11,956 nt of DNA. It comes from Candidatus Woesearchaeota archaeon (GTDB lineage: Archaea; Nanobdellota; Nanobdellia; Woesearchaeales; JACPBV01). The translations under genes were made by a program, and so were the position numbers. A model generated the notes under the pieces. That model was not told the DNA's origin, searched no databases, and saw nothing but the letters and a program-made list of their open reading frames with translations. The stretch spans positions 859-12,814 of the forward strand of contig JACPBU010000013.1 in NCBI GenBank assembly GCA_016180165.1. The letters run 5' to 3'. Position 1 is the first letter of the stretch. Each line of letters begins with the position of its first letter. Below, in pieces: positions 7,101-11,956 of the stretch.

Positions 7101-9408
7101 ACTGTACTGAATTTGTTATTGAGTTATTAAAGCATGGGCTCACACATGGTGAGAAAAACCCACCTTCAAAGCCCCCAAAATCATCTCCCTGCCAGTAGCA
7201 GCCTGAGGATTCACATAATGACTTGTTTTGAGCAAGAGTCTCATTCTCTTCGCAGGTGACAATCGGGGCAAAATCACAAAAGCCCATGCCCCCAAAGCCG
7301 CTGCTCCATCTGCATCCACGGGTTGTGCCGCAATCACCCTGGTTCTTGCCGACGCAGGCCCTTGCCATGCTCTCATTCTCAGTGCAGACTGAAACACCTG
7401 ACTTATACTTGCAGACCCCTCCGCCACCAACACTATCGCATGTTGCCGGGGAGGTAAGAGAGGTATTGGTAAAGCAAAGTTCCGACTGGGGAGCACAATA
7501 AGAAAACCCATGATCGTCAATGATCCAGACACAGTCACCAACGGCTGTACAATTGTTCTGAGCACCAGGCATCCCATATTTATAGGCCTCGTACTGGAAG
7601 CAGCTGCTGGCATCACCAATAGTGCCTCCGCAAAATGGGTCCGAAGAGCATTTAAAATCCTGGCAATCAACCTTGCCATTATTATCATTATCCATAGTGT
7701 CGTAGCATACCTCAAAGTTTCCTTCTCTTGGCTTGCATATCTGGCTTGAGCCATCCCATTGGCAGCCTCCCTGGGCAAAGGAGGTGTCACAGATAGCCCT
7801 TTCCTGGCATGAAAAGCAATCCTGATTGCAGCCTTTTACGCCTTCACCTATGCACAGGCTTGAAACATTATCCCATTTACACCCTGCTGCAGAATTTGCG
7901 CAGGAAACATTTGGCTGTTTCATGTTATTGCAATCGCCGCAGAACTTGCTGCAATCCCCCCCACCGCCAAATTCAAAAAGCGGAGTGCACCAGCCATACC
8001 CATTGAATGCATTGCTGTCTGACTTGAATTTACAGCCACCCCTGGAACCTTCACATTGGGACTGGGCAGCCGTGGCATTTTGCCATCTTCCACCGGTTGA
8101 GTTAAAATCACAGTTCCAGCATCCTGCGTTGCAGTCACCAAGCTTGGTGGAATCGTGGGAAAATCCTGCTCCGGAGCCTCCCTGCTGGCCGAAATCCTTT
8201 ATTGCGATGCCCATCTCACACCAGCTTTCACTTGACAGCTTACCTGACAAAGGATCAAAAGTAGTCTGAGTATTCCAGGTGCCGCTCATGCTCAGGCAGG
8301 TAGATTCGCTGCTGATATCGTCGAAAAACTCAAACCTGCCAAAATCCATGAATAGGTCATCACACTTGCTTGTCCCGTTATTCCATCCGCAGGGGAGGAA
8401 ATAGCTTGAAAGGTTCTCACAAAGAGTCTGATTGTTGAGGACGAGGGGGGAGGTACACGAGAATGTTGGAGGGTTGAGCTGGATATCCATAAAGGTTTTG
8501 CTGCTGTTCAGATTACACGTTGTTCCGTTCCAGCTGCATAACCCCGTCTTTTGGGTGAGTTCCTGCCTGTCGCAGAAAGTCTGGTTGACAATCGCTGAGC
8601 AATTAAAACCGCCTGCTTCCGGGTTGAAGAGATTTCCGCGGATGCATTTCCCTCTTTTTCCGGCGTTGCTATCCCAAAAACAAAAAGAGGCGTTAAGATT
8701 ATTGCAGGCAACCCGTGGAAGCATCTCACACTCTGCGGAAGGAGCATCGTTGAACCCTGACATCGATTCGCAAAAACCCCCAAAGTCCATCCAGTTGCAT
8801 TTATTCGCTGAATCTGCCATGCAGGCCTGAATATTGGAGTGGGCCGCACACCCAATGGTAAGCAGCTGGCCAGTTCCCATTGTCCTGTTTTCAGATTCGT
8901 TATTGTACCGGAAGTGGACGCCGACGCTGATGTTGTTTGAGACATTTATCACATACATTATACCATAAGTTTCATTTTTTAGGGTTGTGTTGGGGATAAG
9001 GAAAGCATAGGTGCCTCCCTGATAAAGCGGCCACTTGCCAAAAGTGTCATACCCAAATCCCCCAAAATCAGTAAAGTTTTTCAGGGGAGTTTGCTTAATG
9101 CGCTCGTTGAATTCTGCATACGATTGCCATTGTCCCATAAATAATATCTTGGCATTACCAGAAACATCAATGTATTGCCACCACCACCCTGTTGAATTTC
9201 TCAACCGCATGTGGCCTGTCGGGCCTATGCTCTGGTTGGTAAAGTTAAACAAAGAGGAGGCATTAACATCCTGATTATAGATAGTTATGTTTCCAGAAAA
9301 GATATCTGCTGCAACAAACCCAGAAAACAGCAGAATAAGAAAAGAAGAGAGTACACACCAGCACAAGCTTAATATACGCGAGTGAGACTTTCCTCTTTTT
9401 ATTGCCAT
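4147..9408 (-). CDS. Giant cysteine-rich, N-glycosylation-prone, membrane-anchored surface protein
   Basis: About 1753 residues, counted from the ATG at 9408. Layout: a signal peptide with hydrophobic core and VAA cleavage site (1-34); an N-terminal beta-rich domain (35-185); a cysteine-rich region (about 186-815) with about thirteen units of the form C-x(n)-C-x(n)-C-x-W/F/Y-x(n)-C; two Asp-rich, calcium-binding-like motifs with DNDN/DNDG and paired Cys (about 565-592 and 1249-1275); a middle beta region with YYIYLDTDG (about 1087); a fibronectin III-like domain (about 1290-1390); a domain ending in VGLGFSTYKT (about 1405-1546); a Ser/Gly linker (about 1548-1577); a further beta domain (about 1580-1678); a Pro/Gln/Glu stalk; and a C-terminal transmembrane helix with a KKKKK tail (about 1728-1750). 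N-x-S/T sequons are abundant. This is the plan of an archaeal cell-surface adhesin-like protein; its ligand is unknown. A GTG at 9417 would add three residues. The nearby signal peptidase could process it. Confidence 0.88.
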   Translation of the reverse strand: MAIKRGKSHSRILSLCWCVLSSFLILLFSGFVAADIFSGNITIYNQDVNASSLFNFTNQSIGPTGHMRLRNSTGWWWQYIDVSGNAKILFMGQWQSYAEFNERIKQTPLKNFTDFGGFGYDTFGKWPLYQGGTYAFLIPNTTLKNETYGIMYVINVSNNISVGVHFRYNNESENRTMGTGQLLTIGCAAHSNIQACMADSANKCNWMDFGGFCESMSGFNDAPSAECEMLPRVACNNLNASFCFWDSNAGKRGKCIRGNLFNPEAGGFNCSAIVNQTFCDRQELTQKTGLCSWNGTTCNLNSSKTFMDIQLNPPTFSCTSPLVLNNQTLCENLSSYFLPCGWNNGTSKCDDLFMDFGRFEFFDDISSESTCLSMSGTWNTQTTFDPLSGKLSSESWCEMGIAIKDFGQQGGSGAGFSHDSTKLGDCNAGCWNCDFNSTGGRWQNATAAQSQCEGSRGGCKFKSDSNAFNGYGWCTPLFEFGGGGDCSKFCGDCNNMKQPNVSCANSAAGCKWDNVSSLCIGEGVKGCNQDCFSCQERAICDTSFAQGGCQWDGSSQICKPREGNFEVCYDTMDNDNNGKVDCQDFKCSSDPFCGGTIGDASSCFQYEAYKYGMPGAQNNCTAVGDCVWIIDDHGFSYCAPQSELCFTNTSLTSPATCDSVGGGGVCKYKSGVSVCTENESMARACVGKNQGDCGTTRGCRWSSGFGGMGFCDFAPIVTCEENETLAQNKSLCESSGCYWQGDDFGGFEGGFFSPCVSPCFNNSITNSVQCAGANGSAFVRGTCAFQTGFCEPSSFVGGCKEKDGDIASCKANTKCNWFEPPMGPMLHPNGSTNPRDFSFTGQTWVGAGLEYPIGGPFSQNESTYTINKTSTKTYVQLFISNPNTTGPLKNVSAIYCNSTFVAEYYFNDSSCVLGSCNAYNGSFFCGADKLHYYLSPGNRTVEILWEVDQNFIAFNAVEGDTVITTTTNKTTIKIDGNVSEMINETASAGSGAKAYRALTSKGFCNDGQMNSFFSGMDNEPPINIASDAVGGSSEPSQQYADIQDIGVKKTPQAYMYGMRVRNVSYSALCYNTAIGPDRIIGTGANTSKYYIYLDTDGTATGGCSPENTASLVGFEYLFKYIVEVDSSNRVAETFMAQSCSNSSWIASNIPLKSDRTKACEFVNGPIFAIDKDTLNGKSNVNTTKSWRAYGVSANSTGNSTGVVDTVGPGASDFKGIDFEIVDCTNPGQKSNSQCTKFQQFGFFPGEFGPQCADSKDNDGDGSTDCTDFDCKFDPFFCSSTGFNADPNDKDSPQLFWNKVNNKVPNSLTIIYDSNEPSNGTIKFYNNDTTCSTLNNTFFDKALLDSNAHDNFRPHHVTDVTGLVANKTYFYKVYTCDVSGNCASSKCSNATTALAHSNITFVVDAPPGWVIDIPTMNLSNYSLDYALKSSTEYLSNTNLTVKNQSTGAQITFVGVDIFEKATFNISQFLTGSSLLGMDAAQFQSLKQKTGAEKVLIRIPTSSTGNTISHCDEDGSNCKSVTSTITCTYASTYTECTIPDAVGLGFSTYKTTASSSGSSSSSSSSGGGGGGSAGGGGGGAKTKTISLELNEEFNKGEDFEINPTQGTLYTFKILGEDHKLNVSKLYADRIVLVLSSDPITAVFFIGNEKRFDFNADAVSDISVMLKSITGGSAKFILKKLTLDQPAAPAEVQQAAAPEPVQESVPEQAPQQEAVQETAQEAPTSTIFSTMYIFILVLVALIIISIALKKKKKDSF

Positions 9409-9430
9409 GCATTCCACAAGATTACGACGT

Positions 9431-9438
9431 CATTATGC
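9431..9438 (-). promoter_or_regulatory. Weak TATA-like box GCATAATG for the surface-protein gene
   Basis: Centred about 26-27 bases before the ATG at 9408, the same spacing as at the other gene starts. The sequence is a poor match and could be fortuitous. Its position favours the ATG over the GTG at 9417. Confidence 0.35.
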
Positions 9439-9510
9439 AGTTAGACATATGGTTTAATAGGTGGTTTGATGTACCAGTATAGCTTTAATACAAATTCCTT
9501 AACAAACTTA

Positions 9511-9518
9511 TTTATAAA
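9511..9518 (+). promoter_or_regulatory. Consensus TATA box TTTATAAA without a nearby coding start
   Basis: The octamer is the best TATA match in the window. The predicted start site, near 9541, is about 240 bases before the ATG at 9779, unlike the leaderless pattern elsewhere. It may drive a small RNA or a long leader. Confidence 0.45.
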
Positions 9519-9696
9519 CTTTTCGTTCCCAACAAGGGGAAATTCGCATTTATCAAGAGAAGAACTCAAACAAATTTGATGACCGATAGTGTTTTCCATC
9601 ACCGTTATAAAGCCACAATACTCTTCGATGGATTGTAAAAAAGATGCTTAACTATCCTCGGCATAAAGCCATTGGCTTTAACGTTCGGCATTTTTA

Positions 9697-9721
9697 GCCC
9701 TTCAAAGCCGCTCTGAAGGGC
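9697..9721 (+). other. 8-bp stem-loop GCCCTTCA/TGAAGGGC
   Basis: Arms at 9697-9704 and 9714-9721 with a 9-base loop. A GGGGCT immediately after it could alternatively pair with the AGCCC at 9696-9700. The preceding T5 run and a second 7-bp stem at 9664-9680 make this the most structured non-coding patch in the window. Confidence 0.55.
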
Positions 9722-9778
9722 GGGGCTCTGGACCCAATGACATTGAAGTAACTTTGAAATAGCCTCACAAACCACACC

Positions 9779-10165
9779 ATGAAAAAGCATATCAACCAAT
9801 ACCCTTCGCTGATGGACAGCCAGGGAGAGAAAAAGGAATACCGGCCGAATTACTTTGAAGGAGTCCTGCAGCTCCGCAATCCGACGGATGAAGTCTTCAA
9901 CATGATCCATAACCAGATTGCCCATGATGAAAGGGCTTATATCTCAAAAGAAGTCTATTATAAGAACGGCGTTGACTTATACCTATCGTCAAACAGGTTT
10001 CTTCTCCGGCTGGGAAGGAAGCTCAAGCAATCCTACAAAGGAAAGCTCATCGTCTCCAGAAGAATCTTCACCACAGACAAGTTTACCAGCAAGTTCGTCT
10101 ATAGGGTAACTGTGCTTTTCAGCTTAGAGCCAAAGAGGCTCGATGAGGAATCAGATGGAGATTGA
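9779..10165 (+). CDS. NMD3-like domain protein (lacks the zinc-binding part)
   Basis: 128 residues. The pattern YFEGVLQLRNP near residue 25, then KNGVDLYLSSNRFLLRLGRKL, a basic turn, and FVYRVTVLFS at the end resembles a C-terminal portion of the archaeal NMD3-like family. In eukaryotes Nmd3 adapts the 60S subunit for export; in archaea the family is thought to act with ribosomes. The N-terminal zinc-ribbon cysteines of full NMD3 proteins are absent, so this is a short or split form. The C-terminus is acidic. Start: first ATG, with no Shine-Dalgarno and only weak AT-rich sequence at the TATA distance. The TGA stop abuts the stop of the convergent DUF460 gene with no bases between. The assignment is from recalled family pattern and is moderately sure. 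Confidence 0.65.
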   Translation: MKKHINQYPSLMDSQGEKKEYRPNYFEGVLQLRNPTDEVFNMIHNQIAHDERAYISKEVYYKNGVDLYLSSNRFLLRLGRKLKQSYKGKLIVSRRIFTTDKFTSKFVYRVTVLFSLEPKRLDEESDGD

Positions 10166-11371
10166 CTAATTATTTGGAGTTTGAAGAAGAGAAGCCTTGC
10201 GCTCTTTCTGATAGTTGTCAACTAACGAATGGAGCATGCTTGCCTCTTTCCTTGCATTGTCAAGGCTTTCCTTACTCACAAGGCCAAAATAAGCTGCTTC
10301 TTCAATCCCCATTTTTGATGCATCGATCAAAAGGAAAGGAAGACGCTCTTTGGTCTTCTGGCTTATCGGCTTCTTGTAGATGATAGTTGAGACTTTACCC
10401 TTCAGCTGCCCTATCGCCTTTTGGCTGAACTGCTCGACATCTTTGACGAGCAAAACATCTCCCTGCCCGATATTGAGAAGCCCGGATTTTTTCTCAAATT
10501 CCACTGTGCCCAGGTTTTCAAGCTTTTTCAGGATGCAGTTGTCCTTAAGGTGGGAGAGAAAAAAATATAATGCAGCAATTGAGCCTTCCTGCTCAAGCAA
10601 TTTGCCATCCTTCTGGCGGACCATCGCATCGTATGCCCTTATCCTGGACTCTCTTAACGACAGGAGTTTTGCCATCCTCCTATCCTGGGCGGACCTGCTT
10701 GATCTTGCGAGCATGACTGAAAAATCTTTTTGCAGGGAACCCAGCTTTAGGCCAAGTTTCCCGTTCTGCTGCCTGAGGAGCTTAATCTCACGCTCAGCCC
10801 TCTGGAGTTTGGTGAACAAGGATAAAAAATCCTCCTCTGCAAGCTTTTTTTTCTCCACAACTTCCCTGATAATCTTCTTCTCTTCCTTTTCGGGTTCTTC
10901 AAGGAGCTCCATCGCATCACGAATATTCAACTCCTTTCCAACCACCAAGGTGATAAGCTGCTCCCTAAATTGCATCTTTCCGCCTGCCTCCAAAAGATAA
11001 TCTATCTTCTGCAGGACTGGGCGTATCCTCTTAAAAGCCGAAACGGCGCTTGCTACTGCATCTACTTCATGCTGGTTTTTTGTCGCGTAATCCCTCGCCA
11101 TCTCCCGCTTTTCCTCGACCTTAAGGTCATACTCCGGCTTTGACAGGCGCGCCCCAAGCTTGATGGCAAGCTTTTCCACATATTCAGGATTCTTTTCTTT
11201 ATCAGCCCCCACCAGCAAGACTTTTCCCAGAGGGATAAGCTTTGCGATGAGCGTGCCCAGATCCAATTCTTTCGCAGAATCAGCCTTGACCAGCATCCCA
11301 TCAAAGTCAATCGCTGCATAGCCAACGGTCGTGCCGGGGTCAACGCCAACGATGAGGGGTTTCATATCCAT
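10166..11371 (-). CDS. DUF460 protein (COG2433, RNase H-fold predicted nuclease)
   Basis: 401 residues. The N-terminal 115 residues form an RNase H/RuvC-like fold: IVGVDPGTTVGYAAID with Asp11 on the first strand, LLVGADKEKN with Asp57, a Glu/Arg helix, and NQHEVDAVASAVSAF with His101 and Asp104. This acidic set fits a metal-dependent nuclease or resolvase-like core, though activity of the family has not been shown to my knowledge. A long coiled coil follows (about 155-215), then a C-terminal alpha/beta domain (about 285-375) with GQGDVLLVKDV. Euryarchaeal members are often longer, so this is a compact form. Start: ATG at 11371, with a strong TATA-like box 27-28 bases upstream and no Shine-Dalgarno; an in-frame ATG two codons on is possible. 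Transcription is divergent from the 11465 gene. Confidence 0.88.
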   Translation of the reverse strand: MDMKPLIVGVDPGTTVGYAAIDFDGMLVKADSAKELDLGTLIAKLIPLGKVLLVGADKEKNPEYVEKLAIKLGARLSKPEYDLKVEEKREMARDYATKNQHEVDAVASAVSAFKRIRPVLQKIDYLLEAGGKMQFREQLITLVVGKELNIRDAMELLEEPEKEEKKIIREVVEKKKLAEEDFLSLFTKLQRAEREIKLLRQQNGKLGLKLGSLQKDFSVMLARSSRSAQDRRMAKLLSLRESRIRAYDAMVRQKDGKLLEQEGSIAALYFFLSHLKDNCILKKLENLGTVEFEKKSGLLNIGQGDVLLVKDVEQFSQKAIGQLKGKVSTIIYKKPISQKTKERLPFLLIDASKMGIEEAAYFGLVSKESLDNARKEASMLHSLVDNYQKERKASLLQTPNN

Positions 11372-11394
11372 GTTTAATGTGCAAAGCTTAGCAA

Positions 11395-11405
11395 CTATAA
11401 AAATA
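11395..11405 (-). promoter_or_regulatory. Archaeal TATA box (ATTTTTATAG core) for the DUF460 gene
   Basis: An A/T-only stretch on the minus strand centred about 28 bases before the ATG at 11371, predicting a leaderless transcript. Confidence 0.6.
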
Positions 11406-11432
11406 TTTGGGGAATTGAATGGAAAAACAAAT

Positions 11433-11442
11433 CTTTTTAATC
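11433..11442 (+). promoter_or_regulatory. Archaeal TATA box CTTTTTAATC for the gene at 11465
   Basis: Identical over ten bases to the box before the signal peptidase gene and centred 27-28 bases before the ATG. It supports the ATG at 11465 as the start of a leaderless message. Confidence 0.6.
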
Positions 11443-11464
11443 AAAATGACACTCTTGATGGTAA

Positions 11465-11950
11465 ATGCTGGAATTTCATTTTCATCAAACTGATCAATGG
11501 TATGACTTGTTCAAATGGGGTGATGTTCAAGAAGGCACAGCACATAATCAGCAAGAATTAGAGAGGTTTTGCAATGACTCCAATATCTATTTTGAGGGTG
11601 TGGAAGGATTAATCTCGATTGATTTTCCAAGAAGGGTCAGCCTGTTGGTTAGATTAGGAGATAGGCTAACTTCAACACAAATCTCCACCCTTCAAGGTAT
11701 AGAGATTAGGCCGCATGAAATTATAGGGGCGCTCATGAGGGAAAATTATGTTTTCGATAATGATTTAGATGTAGATAATAGGCAATATACATTCCATATT
11801 GCATACATGGGAGAAGGATATGCCCAATTCTTGGAGACGATGAAATCCATTCTGCGGTTTAGTGGGCTGTATAACATGCAATGTGAAGAATCTAAGGGGG
11901 ACACTAAGATTACAATAAAAAAAGACCCTTCCTGGCTAAAGGCGAAATAA
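11465..11950 (+). CDS. Hypothetical protein of 161 residues, family not recognised
   Basis: I do not recognise this protein. It appears to be a soluble alpha/beta protein without a signal peptide, membrane helix or cysteine pairs that suggest metal binding. Visible blocks are a His/aromatic-rich N-terminus (LEFHFHQTDQWYDLFKW), a predicted helix with Asn/Gln/Glu (about 26-37), the segment LISIDFPRRVSLLVRLGDRL (about 49-68), and a C-terminal helix YAQFLETMKSILRFSGLYN. The alternation of strands and helices could suit a small ligand- or protein-binding fold, but no function can be given. Start: the ATG is preceded in frame by a stop three bases upstream and by a TATA box at the right distance, so the N-terminus is well fixed. 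Composition is more A/T-rich than its neighbours. Confidence 0.75.
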   Translation: MLEFHFHQTDQWYDLFKWGDVQEGTAHNQQELERFCNDSNIYFEGVEGLISIDFPRRVSLLVRLGDRLTSTQISTLQGIEIRPHEIIGALMRENYVFDNDLDVDNRQYTFHIAYMGEGYAQFLETMKSILRFSGLYNMQCEESKGDTKITIKKDPSWLKAK

Positions 11951-11956
11951 GACCTC

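Larger units (their letters stand above)
9409..9778. other. Gene-free segment with a strong promoter-like box and hairpins; possible ncRNA or mobile-element remnant
   Basis: No open frame with protein-like composition is present. The plus strand has a consensus TTTATAAA at 9511-9518, a 5-bp hairpin near the predicted start site (9526-9541), a 7-bp stem with 3-base loop (9664-9680), a T5 run (9691-9695), and an 8-bp stem GCCCTTCA/TGAAGGGC (9697-9704 with 9714-9721) followed by GGGGCT. The last stem plus G-run recalls the right-end hairpins of IS200/IS605-type elements. No tnpA or tnpB sequence is recognisable, so this is only a suggestion. Confidence 0.4.

Noticed and set aside
9579..9638. 19-codon frame starting ATGACCGATAGT downstream of the strong TATA box
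   Set aside because: Too short and without any Shine-Dalgarno; it is about 38 bases after the predicted start site and resembles no known peptide. Fragments in this frame after the stop also resemble nothing specific enough to call a transposase relic.
9570..9720. Possible C/D box small RNA (TGATGA near 9578 and CTGA near 9712)
   Set aside because: The boxes are far more than the usual 60-70 bases apart, and no internal C'/D' pair or terminal stem is visible.
9605..9925. Minus-strand open frame of 106 codons covering part of the gene-free segment
   Set aside because: Half of it is antisense to the NMD3-like gene and its protein has no recognisable pattern; no promoter or Shine-Dalgarno supports it.
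10380..11000. Plus-strand open frame of 206 codons
   Set aside because: Antisense to the DUF460 gene; Ser/Phe-rich composition is the mirror of Lys/Glu-rich coiled-coil codons.
1..11956. tRNA, rRNA or other standard RNA genes
   Set aside because: No cloverleaf with a GGTTCGAATCC-like arm and no recognisable rRNA, RNase P or SRP RNA core was seen by eye; a covariance search would be decisive.

Overview
This window most likely comes from an archaeon of the DPANN group, probably a Woesearchaeota or Pacearchaeota relative. It carries archaeal information-processing genes: a transcription factor S, a DUF460/COG2433 RNase H-fold protein and an NMD3-like domain protein. It also has an archaeal/ER-type signal peptidase with a Ser/His/Asp-type site and a giant glycosylation-prone cysteine-rich surface protein of a kind seen in DPANN genomes. 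Archaeal TATA-like boxes are centred about 26-28 nt before most first start codons. The lineage is inferred from protein character and cannot be proven here.

Layout, left to right. Bases 1-142 hold a 14-bp perfect inverted repeat and no gene. Bases 143-1471 (minus) encode a coiled-coil, proline-rich protein, downstream of and probably co-transcribed with a DUF167/YggU small protein (1488-1727, minus). A divergent promoter region separates these from a response regulator fused to a degenerate histidine-kinase-like module (1827-2858, plus). A transcription factor S gene (2951-3271) sits directly behind a signal peptidase I gene (3288-4049), both minus and evidently one operon. Upstream of them, also on the minus strand, is a 5.3-kb gene (4147-9408) for a secreted, membrane-anchored protein of about 1750 residues with about thirteen four-cysteine repeats. 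About 370 bases follow with no convincing gene but with a strong TATA-like box and two hairpins (9409-9778). Then come an NMD3-like small protein (9779-10165, plus), which abuts the stop of the convergent DUF460 gene (10166-11371, minus), and an unrecognised 161-residue protein (11465-11950, plus).

How the genes may work together. The signal peptidase could process the exported surface protein encoded next to it, although the two have separate promoters. TFS rescues arrested RNA polymerase. The NMD3-like and DUF460 proteins suggest a ribosome/RNA-related neighbourhood. Expression signals fall into two classes. Operon-leading genes look leaderless, with the TATA box one helical-turn set before the start codon. 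Internal genes (TFS and the coiled-coil gene) have GGTGG-type Shine-Dalgarno sites.

The most interesting items are the cysteine-repeat surface protein, the REC plus degenerate kinase fusion, two independent 30-bp in-frame tandem duplications, the probable non-canonical start of the coiled-coil gene, and the structured gene-free segment at 9409-9778. I found no convincing complete new defence or mobile system.
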